From positions 1 through 64,000 of the forward strand of contig NZ_JANJTZ010000039.1 in assembly GCF_024710845.1 (NCBI RefSeq): DNA of 64,000 nt. The letters are read 5' to 3'. The translations under genes and the position numbers were made by a program. The notes below the pieces were generated by a model. That model was not told the origin of the DNA. It saw only the letters and a list, made by a program, of their open reading frames with translations, and did no database searches. This DNA is from Mesorhizobium sp. (GTDB taxonomy: Bacteria > Pseudomonadota > Alphaproteobacteria > Rhizobiales > Rhizobiaceae). This document shows positions 52,886-63,506 of this stretch, in pieces. Each line of letters starts with the position of its first letter. The stretch's first letter is position 1.

Positions 52886-53764
52886 TCAGCGCTGCAGCCG
52901 GCGGCAGAGATCGTCCAGCTGTTCCAGGGTCTTGTAGGCGATCCGGACATCGCCGCCCTTGTCGCGGTGATTGACCGAGACTTTCAGCCCGGTCACGTCG
53001 GACAGCAACTGCTCGAGCGCGCGCGTATCCGCATCCTTCTCCTCCTCAGCCGGCTTCGCGGCGGCCGCGGGCGGCTTTTCGGAGCCTTTCTGCGCCAGCG
53101 CCTCGGCCTGGCGCACGGAGAGACCATCCCTGATGATCTTCTGCGCCAACGCGGTGGGGTTCTCGGCCGTCACCAGCGTGCGCGCATGCCCTGCGGACAA
53201 GGAACCGTCGACAAGCATGTCGCGGATGTTTTGCGGAAGCTTGAGCAGCCGCAGCGTATTGGCGACATGGCTGCGGCTCTTGCCGATGATCTGCGCGAGA
53301 TCGGCCTGGGCGTAGTCATGCTCGTCGACCAGCTGCTGATAGCCCAGTGCTTCTTCGACCGGATTGAGGTCGGCCCGCTGCACGTTCTCGACGATGGCAA
53401 GTTCGAGCGCCATGCGGTCGTCGACGTCCCTAACGATGACGGGAATGTTCGGCAAGCCGGCGCGTTGCGCGGCGCGCCAGCGCCGCTCTCCGGCAATGAT
53501 CTCGTAACGGCCCGGCGCCGATTTCGACGGGCGCACGACCACCGGCTGCACGATTCCGTGCTGCTTCAGCGAGTTCGCCAGATCCTCCAGCTCGGCGTCG
53601 GCGAACGTTCGGCGCGGGTTGCGCGGATTGGGCGAGATGAACTCGACCGGCACCGTGCGGTCCGGATTCGGGGCCGGCGTCTGCGACGGCACAGGCCTGT
53701 CGATGTCTCCGATCAGAGCCGCGAGTCCGCGGCCGAGACGGTTTCTGGAAGTGTCTTCACTCAT
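52886..53764 (-). CDS. parB: Chromosome-partitioning protein ParB
   Basis: A 292-residue ParB. The CTP-binding boxes include GIVQPVVVRPS and AGERRWRAAQRAGL (GERRxRA). The parS-binding helix-turn-helix follows (DLAQIIGKSRSHVANTLRLL), then a Pro/Ala/Glu linker and a C-terminal dimer domain. I prefer the ATG at 53764 (MSEDTSRNRLGRGLAALIGD), since ParB proteins usually begin this way; a start at 53788 would add 8 residues. It should load on the three parS sites at 55-57 kb and work with ParA to segregate the origin. Confidence 0.96.
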   Translation of the reverse strand: MSEDTSRNRLGRGLAALIGDIDRPVPSQTPAPNPDRTVPVEFISPNPRNPRRTFADAELEDLANSLKQHGIVQPVVVRPSKSAPGRYEIIAGERRWRAAQRAGLPNIPVIVRDVDDRMALELAIVENVQRADLNPVEEALGYQQLVDEHDYAQADLAQIIGKSRSHVANTLRLLKLPQNIRDMLVDGSLSAGHARTLVTAENPTALAQKIIRDGLSVRQAEALAQKGSEKPPAAAAKPAEEEKDADTRALEQLLSDVTGLKVSVNHRDKGGDVRIAYKTLEQLDDLCRRLQR

Positions 53765-53803
53765 CGACGTCGTCCACTCATCAGACATTTCGGCTGCGAA
53801 TCG

Positions 53804-54589
53804 TCACGCTGCGCGCAGGCGCCGCTCGCGCCGGATGACTTCCGAAGCAAGCTGAAGATAGGCCTGGCTGCCCGAGCATTTCAGATCGTAGAGGATCGCC
53901 GGCTTGCCGTAGGACGGCGCCTCGGACACCCGCACATTGCGCGGAATGATCGTTTCGTAGACCTTCTCTCCCATATGCGCGCGAACGTCCGCAACCACTT
54001 GATTCGCAAGGTTGTTTCGCCCATCGTACATGGTCAGGACGATACCCTGGATGGTAAGTGCCGGATTGATGGAACCGCGCACCTGTTCGACTGTCGCGAG
54101 CAGCTGGCTCAACCCTTCGAGAGCGAAGAACTCGCATTGAAGCGGGACCAGAACGGAATCCGCCGCCGCCATGGAGTTGAGCGTAAGCAGGTTGAGCGAC
54201 GGCGGGCAGTCGATCAGCACATAGGTAAAGCGCGCGCTTTCGGCGGCATGCCTGCGCAAGGCATTGCGCAGTTTCAGCACGCGATCGGGTGCCGCGGCGA
54301 TTTCCATCTCGATGCCGAGGAGATCGAGCGTGGAGGGGACTATGGAGAGGCCAGGCACCGCGGTAGCCATCGCCGCTTCGTCGATGGTCCGTTCGCCAGT
54401 CAGGACATCGTAGGACGAGACGTTGCGATCGCGCCGGTCGATGCCAAGACCGGTGCTCGCGTTGCCCTGGGGATCCAGGTCGACCAGAAGCACCCGCTCG
54501 CCGATGGCGGCGAGCGCGGTCGCGAGATTGATGGCTGTCGTGGTCTTGCCCACGCCGCCCTTCTGGTTTGCCACTGTGATGATGCGCAT
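53804..54589 (-). CDS. parA: Chromosome-partitioning ATPase ParA
   Basis: A 261-residue deviant Walker ATPase. The motif KGGVGKTTTAINLATALA holds the signature lysine, and VLIDCPPSLNLLTLNSMAAA is the A'/B region. It starts MRIITVANQ as usual, with no N-terminal HTH, so it is the chromosomal (Soj) type. It lies between rsmG and parB in one transcription unit. Confidence 0.97.
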   Translation of the reverse strand: MRIITVANQKGGVGKTTTAINLATALAAIGERVLLVDLDPQGNASTGLGIDRRDRNVSSYDVLTGERTIDEAAMATAVPGLSIVPSTLDLLGIEMEIAAAPDRVLKLRNALRRHAAESARFTYVLIDCPPSLNLLTLNSMAAADSVLVPLQCEFFALEGLSQLLATVEQVRGSINPALTIQGIVLTMYDGRNNLANQVVADVRAHMGEKVYETIIPRNVRVSEAPSYGKPAILYDLKCSGSQAYLQLASEVIRRERRLRAA

Positions 54590-54606
54590 GGTGCCGGCCG
54601 CTTCGT

Positions 54607-55263
54607 TCAGTCCGCGCGGTCCGGAGACCGCGTGATCGCCTCGACGTTGGAGATTTCGAGAATGACGCCTTCAGCGTCGACAGCGCTGCGATGTTCTACC
54701 AGATCGTAGCGCCAATCGGCAGCCGAATTCGCGATCTCGGCTCGATAGTCCCGGCCTTTGTGGAAAAGTCCCTTTGCGCCGCGCAACAGCCAGGGCGAAG
54801 CCAAGTCGATCAGTTGAGTAAGCGGCGCGAGCGCCCTAGCGGTGACGATGTCCGGCTGCGAAACGAGGCCGACCGCGTCCTCGATCCGCATCGGATGGAC
54901 TGTGGCCGGCGCTCCGAGGCGTCCGAGGATGGACTGCAGAAACGCCGCCTTCTTGCGGTTGCTCTCGACTAGCGCAATGCGGGAGCCAGGTCGTTCCTTC
55001 ATCAGGATCGCGATGATCGCCCCCGGAAACCCCCCACCGGACCCCAGATCCAGCCATCGCGTCGCCCCCGGGGCCAGTGCCGGCACCTGCGCGCTGTCGA
55101 GCACATGACGGGTCCAGAGTTCGGGGAGTGTGGATGGCGCGGCAAGATTTATCTTGGCAGACCAACGACGGAATTCGGTCTCGAACGCCAGCAGGTCGCT
55201 GAATGTTTCACGTGAAACGGGTCCGGCAATCCTGCACAACTCGCGATAGGCGCCCTCGTTCAT
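54607..55263 (-). CDS. rsmG: 16S rRNA (guanine527-N7)-methyltransferase
   Basis: A 218-residue SAM-dependent methyltransferase that modifies G527 of 16S rRNA. The SAM motif is [17 protein letters not shown], and [16 protein letters not shown] and [16 protein letters not shown] are family blocks. Its ATG overlaps the mnmG stop by 4 bp. A parS palindrome (55204-55219) lies inside its 5' coding region, where VSRETFSDL is encoded. Confidence 0.96.
   Translation of the reverse strand: MNEGAYRELCRIAGPVSRETFSDLLAFETEFRRWSAKINLAAPSTLPELWTRHVLDSAQVPALAPGATRWLDLGSGGGFPGAIIAILMKERPGSRIALVESNRKKAAFLQSILGRLGAPATVHPMRIEDAVGLVSQPDIVTARALAPLTQLIDLASPWLLRGAKGLFHKGRDYRAEIANSAADWRYDLVEHRSAVDAEGVILEISNVEAITRSPDRAD
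55204..55219. promoter_or_regulatory. parS: parS site 1 (within rsmG)
   Basis: TGTTTCACGTGAAACG matches the parS consensus TGTTTCACGTGAAACA at 15 of 16 bases, with a perfect 14-bp core. It lies inside the rsmG coding sequence. Confidence 0.9.
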
Positions 55264-57125
55264 GCTGCGCCACGCAGCGGCGGCTGCATCCGCAGCCGTG
55301 CGATGATGATCGCCATCGCCGCCGGCGTCATACCCTCGATTCGCTGTGCCTCGGCAACGCTGCGCGGACGACGTTGCGCAAGCTTTTGCTTCAACTCGTT
55401 GGAAAGCCCAGGAACAGCGGCAAAGTCCATCTCGTCGGGAATGGATCTGCCCTCTTCGAAGCGGATCGTTTCGGATTCGACTCGTTGACGTTCGAGGTAG
55501 ACAGAATATTTCGCTTCCGTCTCCATCGCCTCGGCCACTCCGCTGCGGATACTCCCCAGCTCGGGCCAGACCAAGGCCAATCGGGCGATGTCGACCCCGT
55601 CCACGGCCAGAAGGTCGTAAGCACTGCGGCGAATGCCATCGAGATTCAACGCGATTCCGTGGCGCCGGGCTTCGTTAGGGGTGATCATACGTTCCTGAAG
55701 TAAATCCCTGGCATTCTTGAGGCCGCCTTCATACACCTGAAAGCGCTCTATTCGCTCCTTCGACGCCATCCCGAATTCGATCGCCTTCGGCGTCAGCCGT
55801 TCATCCGCATTGTCCGCCCGCAGCGACAGGCGGAATTCCGCACGCGAGGTAAACATCCGGTACGGTTCCGAAACGCCTCGGCTGGTCAGATCGTCGGCCA
55901 TGACACCGATATAGGCTTCGGTGCGACTGAACCGCACGAGTTCCGACCCGCCGGCCCGGCGCGCGGCATTGAGACCGGCAAGGATACCCTGCGCCGCCGC
56001 TTCCTCGTATCCGGTCGTTCCATTGATCTGTCCCGCCAGAAAGAGCCCGCGAACTCGGCGTGTCTCGAATGTCGGATCCAGTTCCCTAGGATCGACATGA
56101 TCGTATTCGATCGCATAGCCCGGCTGCGTGATCGCTGCGCATTCCAGGCCAGGAATACTCCTGACCAGCAGGTGCTGGATATCCTCCGGAAGGGACGTCG
56201 AAATGCCGTTCGGATAGACCGTGTCGTCGTCCAGGCCCTCGGGTTCGAGGAAGATCTGATGACCGTCACGATCGCCGAATTTGACGATCTTGTCCTCGAT
56301 CGAAGGACAGTAGCGCGGGCCTATACCCTCGATCGACCCGGAATACATTGCCGAGCGGTGGAGGTTATCCCTGATGATTGCGTGTGTTTCGGGCGTCGTG
56401 CGGGTAATGCCGCATTCGATCTGCGGCGTCGTGATCCGATCCGTCATCAGCGAGAACGGCGTCGGATCCTCGTCCGCGGCTTGGTGGTCAAGCGCGCTCC
56501 AGTCGATCGTGCGGCCGTCGAGCCGCGGCGGAGTTCCTGTCTTCAGCCGGCCGAGGCGAAAGCCCGCCCTCGAGAGCGCTCCCGACAGCCGTTCCGCAGC
56601 CTGTTCGTTCATCCGCCCGGCGGCGAAGCGCCGCTCTCCGATATGGATCAGCCCGCGCAGGAACGTGCCGGTCGTCAAGACCAGCGCGCCGCAATGAATC
56701 ACCGCGCCATCCGCAAGCGTCACAGAGCGAACAATGCCGCCGGACAAATCGAGGTCGACCACCTCGCCTTCGACCACATCGAGGTTCTGCTGGGCGGCTA
56801 CGAGGGCCTGTATCGCTTGAAGATAGAGCTTCCGGTCCGCCTGGGTCCGCGGCCCCCGAACGGCGGGGCCTTTGCGGCGGTTCAGCAGGCGGAACTGGAT
56901 GCCCGCCATATCCGCCGCACGGCCCATGATGCCATCCAGGGCGTCGATCTCGCGGACGAGATGGCCTTTCCCAAGTCCCCCAATCGCCGGATTGCAGGAC
57001 ATCACGCCGATCTTGGTCGCGTCGATGGTCACGAGAGCGGTGCTCGCGCCTGCACGCGCGGATGCCGCAGCGGCTTCGACGCCGGCATGGCCCCCACCGA
57101 TGACAATGACATCATACGCGTTCAT
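55260..57125 (-). CDS. mnmG: tRNA 5-carboxymethylaminomethyluridine synthase subunit MnmG
   Basis: A 621-residue FAD protein that, with MnmE, modifies U34 of certain tRNAs. [20 protein letters not shown] is the FAD motif; [20 protein letters not shown] and [16 protein letters not shown] are conserved blocks. I choose the ATG at 57125 after AAAGGACAGG; the longer frame to 57164 lacks family similarity. The parS pair lies between this start and mnmE. Confidence 0.96.
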   Translation of the reverse strand: MNAYDVIVIGGGHAGVEAAAASARAGASTALVTIDATKIGVMSCNPAIGGLGKGHLVREIDALDGIMGRAADMAGIQFRLLNRRKGPAVRGPRTQADRKLYLQAIQALVAAQQNLDVVEGEVVDLDLSGGIVRSVTLADGAVIHCGALVLTTGTFLRGLIHIGERRFAAGRMNEQAAERLSGALSRAGFRLGRLKTGTPPRLDGRTIDWSALDHQAADEDPTPFSLMTDRITTPQIECGITRTTPETHAIIRDNLHRSAMYSGSIEGIGPRYCPSIEDKIVKFGDRDGHQIFLEPEGLDDDTVYPNGISTSLPEDIQHLLVRSIPGLECAAITQPGYAIEYDHVDPRELDPTFETRRVRGLFLAGQINGTTGYEEAAAQGILAGLNAARRAGGSELVRFSRTEAYIGVMADDLTSRGVSEPYRMFTSRAEFRLSLRADNADERLTPKAIEFGMASKERIERFQVYEGGLKNARDLLQERMITPNEARRHGIALNLDGIRRSAYDLLAVDGVDIARLALVWPELGSIRSGVAEAMETEAKYSVYLERQRVESETIRFEEGRSIPDEMDFAAVPGLSNELKQKLAQRRPRSVAEAQRIEGMTPAAMAIIIARLRMQPPLRGAA

Positions 57126-57187
57126 CGACCTGTCCTTTGGCGCGTGCATCTGTGCCGAGTACATTCCGTTGTCAAGCGCGTCGGGGT

Positions 57188-57203
57188 TGTTTCACGTGAA
57201 ACA
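57188..57203. promoter_or_regulatory. parS: parS site 2 (mnmE-mnmG gap)
   Basis: TGTTTCACGTGAAACA is a perfect 16-bp parS palindrome in the short gap between mnmE and mnmG. Confidence 0.95.
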
Positions 57204-57235
57204 CATCCGAAACGATCCCTACCTCCGGCCCGGCG

Positions 57236-57251
57236 TGTTTCACGTGAATCA
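57236..57251. promoter_or_regulatory. parS: parS site 3 (end of mnmE)
   Basis: TGTTTCACGTGAATCA differs from the consensus at one base. It overlaps the mnmE stop codon and lies 48 bp from site 2. Confidence 0.8.
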
Positions 57252-58553
57252 TTTGCCGATGCAGAACCGTGAGAAGATCTCCCCGAGAAGATCCTCCGTA
57301 TCACCGAGCCCAACTACCCGCCCGATCTCCACCGCGGCGACCCGCAGTTCCTCAGCCACAATCTCCATCTCGGCCGCCTCGCCCACGCGTAACAGTGCAT
57401 CCCGCGCTCTCAATATATGACCAACATGCCGTTCCCGCACCGAAATGAGGCCTTCTCCACTCGGCAAGTCCTCGTGCAATCGAGCCGCGATCAGTTCCAA
57501 CAGGTCAGGAATCCCGTGTCCTTTCAATGACGACACCACCAGATCGTACTTCGCGGCATTCCCTTGACCGGTATCACATTTCGCCCCGACCCTCGTCACC
57601 TCACGTTCAACATCAAGAGCAACGGGGACCGGATTCTCCATATCTTCCAGTAGGATCACCAGGTCTGCTTCAGCGGCGGCCTTGCGCGCCTTGCCGATGC
57701 CAATGGTTTCGGCGATGCCGACGGCCTCGCGTATTCCCGCCGTGTCGGTGACGATGACCTTGTATCCGTCGATCTCCAGTGCAACTTCGACTAGGTCGCG
57801 CGTGGTGCCCGGTTCTTCGCTCACGATAGCCACGTCACGCATCGCTAACGCGTTGAGAAGGCTGGATTTTCCCGCATTTGGAGCGCCCACGATTGCGACT
57901 CGGAAACCCTCTCGCACGAGTTCGGCCTGGCGAAATCGTGCCGCGACCGACTCGATCCTGCCGATCAGGGATGTCGTCTCCTCATGAAGCGCATCGTTCA
58001 CGTCCGGCAGGACATCGTCCTGGTCGGAGAAGTCGAGTTCCGCCTCGACCCTCGCCCGCAGCGTCTGCAATTCGTAGCGCCAGCCAAGGCAGATATCGCG
58101 CAGTGTGCCGGATATGCCCGACAACGCCAGTCTCCGCTGCTGGTCCGTTTCGGCTGCAATAAGATCGGAGAGCGATTCGACTGCCGTCAGGTCCATGCGC
58201 CCGTTCAGGAATGCGCGGCGGGAGAACTCTCCAGGCTCCGCCAGGCGGAAGCCACCCAGACTGGCGAGTGCCGCGGTGAGGCCTTTGACGACCGCCGCGC
58301 TTCCGTGGACATGGAACTCGCCGCAATCCTCCCCCGTGGCCGACCCCGGGCTGGGAAAGTACAGCGTAAGTCCATGGTCCAGAATTTCACCCCTGAAGGA
58401 CAACGGCCCGTACCTGGCAACGCGGGGAGACGGAACCGAGCCGGAAACCTGTTTGAGCGCGCGTCTGACACCGGGCCCCGACAGGCGGACGATGGCAATG
58501 CCGGAGGGCAGATGTCCCGTCGATAGAGCAAAAATCGTCTCGGTCGACCTCAT
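57249..58553 (-). CDS. mnmE: tRNA modification GTPase MnmE
   Basis: A 434-residue GTPase partner of MnmG. The N-terminal folate-binding domain starts MRSTETIFALSTGHLPSGIA. The G domain holds GAPNAGKSSLLNAL (G1) and DTAGIRE (G3). The C-terminal FCIGK ends the protein and holds the catalytic Cys. I use the ATG at 58553; the frame extends 13 codons upstream without similarity. Confidence 0.96.
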   Translation of the reverse strand: MRSTETIFALSTGHLPSGIAIVRLSGPGVRRALKQVSGSVPSPRVARYGPLSFRGEILDHGLTLYFPSPGSATGEDCGEFHVHGSAAVVKGLTAALASLGGFRLAEPGEFSRRAFLNGRMDLTAVESLSDLIAAETDQQRRLALSGISGTLRDICLGWRYELQTLRARVEAELDFSDQDDVLPDVNDALHEETTSLIGRIESVAARFRQAELVREGFRVAIVGAPNAGKSSLLNALAMRDVAIVSEEPGTTRDLVEVALEIDGYKVIVTDTAGIREAVGIAETIGIGKARKAAAEADLVILLEDMENPVPVALDVEREVTRVGAKCDTGQGNAAKYDLVVSSLKGHGIPDLLELIAARLHEDLPSGEGLISVRERHVGHILRARDALLRVGEAAEMEIVAEELRVAAVEIGRVVGLGDTEDLLGEIFSRFCIGK

Positions 58554-58655
58554 TGGATCTTCCAAACGGCTTCTCTGCGGCCACGCTGCCAAGCGGCGAG
58601 GTGGAGGTTTCAGCCAGCGATCAACGCCACCGGTAATTCCGGAGCCGAATCGATA

Positions 58656-59921
58656 TCAGGTGTTCATCGAGTCGAAGAAATCGGCGTTCGTCTTCGTCTG
58701 CTTCAGCTTGTCGATGAGGAACTCGATCGCGTCGGTCGTGCCCATCGGAGCCAGGATGCGCCGCAGCACGAAGATCTTCTGCAGGTCGGCGCGCGGAACG
58801 AGGAGATCCTCCTTGCGCGTGCCGGACTTCAGAATGTCCATTGCCGGATAGATGCGCTTGTCGGCCACCTTGCGGTCGAGCACGATCTCGGAATTGCCGG
58901 TTCCCTTGAACTCTTCGAAGATGACTTCGTCCATGCGGCTGCCGGTATCGATCAGGGCCGTCGCGATGATCGTTAGCGACCCACCCTCTTCGATATTGCG
59001 CGCCGCGCCGAAGAAACGCTTCGGGCGTTGCAGCGCATTTGCGTCGACACCGCCCGTCAGCACCTTGCCGGAAGACGGAACCACCGTGTTGTAGGCACGG
59101 CCGAGGCGGGTGATCGAGTCGAGCAGGATGACAACGTCGCGCCCATGTTCGACCAGGCGTTTCGCCTTTTCAATAACCATTTCAGCGACTTGCACGTGAC
59201 GAACTGCCGGTTCGTCGAAGGTCGACGACACGACCTCGCCCTTCACCGACCGCTGCATGTCGGTGACTTCTTCCGGCCGCTCGTCGATCAAAAGCACGAT
59301 CAGGTAGCACTCCGGATGATTCGCCGTGATCGAATGCGCGATGTTCTGCAAAAGCACGGTCTTGCCGGTGCGGGGCTGTGCGACGATGAGCGCGCGCTGG
59401 CCTTTGCCGAGTGGCGCGACGAGATCGATCACCCGCGCCGAAATATCCTTCGACGTCGGGACTTCCAGTTCCATCTTCAGCCGCGACGTCGGATAGAGCG
59501 GCGTTAGATTGTCGAAGTGGATCTTGTGCCGGATCTTTTCCGGATCGTCGAAATTGATCGTGTTGACCTTCAGCAGCGCGAAGTAGCGCTCGCCTTCTTT
59601 CGGACTGCGAATCGGCCCTTCGACCGTGTCGCCAGTCTTCAGTGAGAAGCGGCGGATCTGCGAGGGCGAGATGTAGATATCGTCCGGTCCGGGCAGATAG
59701 TTCGCATTCGCCGAGCGAAGGAAACCGAAACCGTCCTGCAGAACCTCGACCACACCGTCGCCGATGATCTCGATATCCTGCGCCGCGAGCTTCTTCAGGA
59801 TGGCGAACATCAGCTCCTGCTTGCGCATGACGCTGGCGTTCTCGACCTCCAGCGACTCCGCGTAAGCAATAAGCTCCGGCGGCTTCTTGTTCTTGAAGTC
59901 TGCGAGTTTCATTTCCTGCAT
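58656..59921 (-). CDS. rho: Transcription termination factor Rho
   Basis: A 421-residue hexameric RNA helicase. The N-terminal RNA-binding domain starts [20 protein letters not shown] and holds [20 protein letters not shown]. Walker A is [13 protein letters not shown], with [16 protein letters not shown] and the Q/R-loop block [20 protein letters not shown] following. The length matches the normal 419-422. A longer frame to 60059 is rejected as leader RNA; Rho is commonly autoregulated in its leader. Confidence 0.97.
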   Translation of the reverse strand: MQEMKLADFKNKKPPELIAYAESLEVENASVMRKQELMFAILKKLAAQDIEIIGDGVVEVLQDGFGFLRSANANYLPGPDDIYISPSQIRRFSLKTGDTVEGPIRSPKEGERYFALLKVNTINFDDPEKIRHKIHFDNLTPLYPTSRLKMELEVPTSKDISARVIDLVAPLGKGQRALIVAQPRTGKTVLLQNIAHSITANHPECYLIVLLIDERPEEVTDMQRSVKGEVVSSTFDEPAVRHVQVAEMVIEKAKRLVEHGRDVVILLDSITRLGRAYNTVVPSSGKVLTGGVDANALQRPKRFFGAARNIEEGGSLTIIATALIDTGSRMDEVIFEEFKGTGNSEIVLDRKVADKRIYPAMDILKSGTRKEDLLVPRADLQKIFVLRRILAPMGTTDAIEFLIDKLKQTKTNADFFDSMNT

Positions 59922-60109
59922 GGGGCGGGCTCTGGATGAATTTGGGGGTCCGGATAAGAAACGCGGACGTGCATCGGTGCTTTGGAAACGCCGTCGGCGC
60001 GTCGATATGCTTGGAATTGCACGAGCGCGAGGCGGAAAAGGAAGGCCCTTCTCATACAATCGGACCTGCCAAAGCGCAAGCCGTCAATTCGCGAGCCGGA
60101 AAGACCCCC

Positions 60110-60643
60110 TCAGAACGGCTTCACGATCACCAGGATCACGATGGCGATCATCAAAATGGTCGGCACTTCGTTGACGATACGCCAATGCCGGGCTGGCTTC
60201 TGGTTGCGATCTTCGGCGAACCGCCGCACCGCGCCGCCGAGATAGCCATGCATCCCCGACATCGCGACCACCAGCGCGATCTTGGCGTGAAGCCAGCCAC
60301 CCATGAAGCCGAAGCCTTTCCACGCCAGCCACAGGCCGGCTGCCCAGGCGATGATCATCGCCGGGTTGATGATCGCCCTATAGAGGCGCCGCTCCATCAC
60401 CTTGAACGTCTCGGATTGCACCGAACCGAGCTCGGAATCCACGTGGTAGACGAAGAGCCGAGGCAGGTAGAGCATCCCCGCCATCCACGCGATCACCGCG
60501 ATGACGTGCACCGCCTTGATCCACAGATAGAGATCGTCTGGTGCGGCGGCGAGCAGCAGGATCGTCAGTCCGACGAAGACCGCGAGCGCAATGGCCGCCC
60601 GGCGAAGGGCGACTGTTCCGGAAGCCGTCGAATCACCGGCCAT
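60110..60643 (-). CDS. hemJ: Protoporphyrinogen oxidase HemJ
   Basis: A 177-residue membrane protein with four to five helices that makes protoporphyrin IX. The conserved His lies in LWIKAVHVIAVIAWMAGMLY, the Arg in PRLFVYH and the Lys in LHAKIALV. It starts one base after the hemE stop, and both act in heme synthesis. The ATG at 60643 is preferred to an upstream frame inside hemE. Confidence 0.94.
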   Translation of the reverse strand: MAGDSTASGTVALRRAAIALAVFVGLTILLLAAAPDDLYLWIKAVHVIAVIAWMAGMLYLPRLFVYHVDSELGSVQSETFKVMERRLYRAIINPAMIIAWAAGLWLAWKGFGFMGGWLHAKIALVVAMSGMHGYLGGAVRRFAEDRNQKPARHWRIVNEVPTILMIAIVILVIVKPF

Positions 60644-60644
60644 G

Positions 60645-61685
60645 TCAGCGCGCTGCCCTGATCTGCCGCAGCATCGCCTCGACATGCGCGACTGGCGTTT
60701 CCGGAGTGATGCCGTGACCGAGGTTGAAGATCAGCGGACCGCCTCCCAGGCCTTCGAGAACGGCATCCACGCCCTCTTCGAGCGCACGGCCGCCCGCCAC
60801 CAGCCGCACCGGGTCGAGATTGCCCTGGATGGCCCCCGCTGCCTGGAGATGCTTCGCCTGCGACATGGGCACCGACCAGTCGAGCCCAAGCCCGTTCACA
60901 CCCGTCTCCTGCCGGTAGCCGTCGTAGAGGCTGCCCGCACCTTTTGGGAATCCGATCACCAGCGCGTCGGCGTGGGCCTCGCGCACCTTCTCGACGATCG
61001 CCCTCACCGGCCGAACGCAGAACGAGGCGAAAGACGGTTCGTCCAGCACGCCCGACCAGGAATCGAAAATCTGCACCGCGTCCGCCCCGGCATCGAGCTG
61101 CCGGATCAGATATTCGGCCGAAACCTCCGCAATAATATCGAGAAGTTGGATGAACGTCTCCGGATGCCGATAGGCGAAGAGCCGCGCCGGCGCTTGGTCC
61201 GGCGTGCCGTGCCCGGCGATCATGTAGGTCGCAATGGTCCAGGGCGCCCCGCAGAAGCCGAGCAGCGTCGTCTCGGGAGGCAGTTCGGCCCGCAGCCGCC
61301 TTACAGTCTCGTAGACTGGCGCCAGCGTCTCGTGGAATCGGCTTCGGTCCAGCCGCGCGACGTCGCCAACGCTCATTGGCGTCATCAGCGGTCCGCGACC
61401 TTCCTCGAAGCGCAGGTCGCGTCCCAGCGCATGCGGCACAACCAGGATATCCGAGAACAGGATCGATGCATCGAAACCGAAGCGGCGGATCGGCTGAAGG
61501 CTCACTTCCACTGCGTAGTCCGGATTGTAGCAGAGATCGAGAAAACTCCCGGCCCGCTTCCGCGTCTCGCGATACTCCGGAAGGTAGCGTCCCGCTTGCC
61601 GCATCAGCCAGACTGGAGGCGGAAATGTGGCATCGCCTCGCAGCACCTCGGCGACGACCCTCTTCGGCGTGCTCGGCTGAACCAT
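60645..61685 (-). CDS. hemE: Uroporphyrinogen decarboxylase
   Basis: A 346-residue enzyme that converts uroporphyrinogen III to coproporphyrinogen [23 protein letters not shown] is the active-site signature near residue 21, and [16 protein letters not shown] and [13 protein letters not shown] are further blocks. It is divergent from ppsR across the presumed replication origin, the arrangement seen at the Caulobacter origin. Confidence 0.97.
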   Translation of the reverse strand: MVQPSTPKRVVAEVLRGDATFPPPVWLMRQAGRYLPEYRETRKRAGSFLDLCYNPDYAVEVSLQPIRRFGFDASILFSDILVVPHALGRDLRFEEGRGPLMTPMSVGDVARLDRSRFHETLAPVYETVRRLRAELPPETTLLGFCGAPWTIATYMIAGHGTPDQAPARLFAYRHPETFIQLLDIIAEVSAEYLIRQLDAGADAVQIFDSWSGVLDEPSFASFCVRPVRAIVEKVREAHADALVIGFPKGAGSLYDGYRQETGVNGLGLDWSVPMSQAKHLQAAGAIQGNLDPVRLVAGGRALEEGVDAVLEGLGGGPLIFNLGHGITPETPVAHVEAMLRQIRAAR

Positions 61686-62073
61686 CAGGCCTCTTTCCCA
61701 ATAAAGAAATGAATCTTCGAATCTTCTTTTGATTCTTAGAGTCTGTCTCTAACGGGGATTGTCCGTCATCCCCAATCCGCAGACGAATAGGCCGTCCGGC
61801 CCATCCATGTCCAGATGTATCGAGAAGTGCATAAGTCGGAGGTACTTTCCGATTCTCTATTCGAAATCAACGAGTTGGCCGCTACAGCGCCAAATGGCGC
61901 GCTGTGGACGACCTGCGGCTAACCGTTCCGGAGCCGATTCATCCACAGGCCCGGGACAAATGACCCGCATCCCTGTCCATTGTGGACAAGAGGCCATCTG
62001 ATACAGTCCGCGCCGCGAGCGGAGCCGATTTGTCCCGCTTGTCCACACTCTTCAACAGGGGCCGATCCGGGCT
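61686..62073. other. oriC: Presumed chromosomal replication origin (hemE-ppsR gap)
   Basis: No gene. Four GANTC sites (GAATC 61711, GAATC 61719, GATTC 61731, GAGTC 61743 end) fall within 33 bp in an AT-rich segment; two more lie at 61851 and 61936. DnaA-box-like 9-mers close to TTATCCACA are TCATCCACA (61939-61947), TTGTCCACA on the minus strand (61981-61989), TTGTCCACA (62039-62047) and a weaker TCGTCCACA on the minus strand (61903-61911). The hemE side matches the Caulobacter Cori location. Function is inferred. Confidence 0.75.
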
Positions 62074-62895
62074 GTGAGCAAACCGCAAAGCTTCTTCCAT
62101 TTACATCTGATTTCTGACGCGACCGGAGAGACTCTCCTGGCCGCCGGCCGCGCGGCTTCGGCCCAGTACAAAGACACCCGGGCGATCGAGCATATCTATC
62201 CGCTGATCCGCACCGAAAAGCAGCTGGCCAAGGTAATGGAGGAAATCGACGCCGAACCTGGGATCGTTCTCTATACGGTGGTGGACAAGGATCTGGCCGC
62301 GATCATCGATCAGAAATGCGCGACGATGGGCCTTCCCTGCGTCTCCGTCCTGGAGCCGGTGCTGACCGTCTTCCAGTCCTATCTCGGAGCACCGGCGGGT
62401 CGGCGCGTCGGCGCGCAACATGTCCTCGATGCCGAATATTTCCGTCGCATCGATGCCCTCAACTTCACCATGGATCATGATGACGGCCAGCTCCCCGCCG
62501 ACATCGAGGAAGCCGATGTGGTGCTGATCGGCATTTCGCGCACGTCGAAGACACCGACCAGCATCTATCTGGCAAATCGTGGCATCAAGACCGCCAACAT
62601 CCCGATCGTACTCGGAGTTCCAATCCCGGACAGCCTTTTGACCGCGAAGCGCCCCCTGATCGTCGGCCTCATCGCGACGGCCGAGCGCATCTCGCATGTG
62701 CGGCAGAACCGGCTGCTCGGTACGACGACCGGCTTCGACGCTCAGACCTATGTCGACAGAAGCACGATCACCGAGGAACTGTCCTATGCGAGGCAGATCT
62801 GCTCGCGGCATAACTGGCCGATGATCGACGTCAGCCGTCGGTCGATCGAGGAGACAGCCGCCGCCATCGTTGCGCTGCGGGGCCGGACGCGCTAA
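62074..62895 (+). CDS. ppsR: Pyruvate, phosphate dikinase (or PEP synthase) regulatory protein
   Basis: A 273-residue bifunctional kinase/pyrophosphorylase of the DUF299 family that switches pyruvate phosphate dikinase on and off. [20 protein letters not shown] opens the protein, and the P-loop-like [18 protein letters not shown] lies near residue 151. It starts at GTG. The homologue in Rickettsia/Caulobacter (RP001) is the other flank of the origin. Confidence 0.93.
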   Translation: MSKPQSFFHLHLISDATGETLLAAGRAASAQYKDTRAIEHIYPLIRTEKQLAKVMEEIDAEPGIVLYTVVDKDLAAIIDQKCATMGLPCVSVLEPVLTVFQSYLGAPAGRRVGAQHVLDAEYFRRIDALNFTMDHDDGQLPADIEEADVVLIGISRTSKTPTSIYLANRGIKTANIPIVLGVPIPDSLLTAKRPLIVGLIATAERISHVRQNRLLGTTTGFDAQTYVDRSTITEELSYARQICSRHNWPMIDVSRRSIEETAAAIVALRGRTR

Positions 62896-62906
62896 CCGGT
62901 TCGCCC

Positions 62907-63506
62907 ATGACAACCCGGATCATCCTTGCCTCCGCAAGCCCGTTCCGCCTCGCGATGCTGCGCAATGCGGGCATCGAAACGGAAGCGAATCCGTCGCGGA
63001 TCGATGAGCGCGCCGTCGAGGAAGCAGTCGGCGACGCCGATGTTTCACCCGAGAATCTCGCATGGATCCTCGCCGAGGCGAAAGCCGTAGAGGTAAGCGA
63101 GCGCGTCCCGGATGCGCTGGTGATCGGTTCCGATCAGACTCTGTCGCTTGGCGGCGAGATCCTGCACAAGGCAGCAGACATGGACGAAGCCAGGCGGCGC
63201 CTGCTCAGGCTCTCCGGCAAGACCCATCACCTGAACAGCGCCGTGGTTCTCGCGCGCAACGGCAAGGCGCTGTGGGGCCATGTCTCGGTCGCGCGGATGG
63301 CGATGCGCAAGCTCGATCCGGCCTATATTGGGCGCTATCTGTCGCGGGTCGGCGACCAGGTCCTGCGCAGCGTCGGCGTCTATCAGATCGAAGGCGAGGG
63401 TATTCAGCTGTTCGATTCGATCGATGGCGACCATTTCACGATCGTGGGCATGCCGCTCCTTCCGCTTGTCGCCGAGCTTCGCCGCCTCGGAGCGATCGAT
63501 GGCTGA
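62907..63506 (+). CDS. maf: Maf-type nucleoside-triphosphate pyrophosphatase
   Basis: A 199-residue house-cleaning phosphatase. [20 protein letters not shown] is the Maf signature, with the catalytic Asp in [10 protein letters not shown] and the Lys in [10 protein letters not shown]. It follows ppsR by 11 bp, and its end overlaps the aroE start by 8 bp. Confidence 0.94.
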   Translation: MTTRIILASASPFRLAMLRNAGIETEANPSRIDERAVEEAVGDADVSPENLAWILAEAKAVEVSERVPDALVIGSDQTLSLGGEILHKAADMDEARRRLLRLSGKTHHLNSAVVLARNGKALWGHVSVARMAMRKLDPAYIGRYLSRVGDQVLRSVGVYQIEGEGIQLFDSIDGDHFTIVGMPLLPLVAELRRLGAIDG

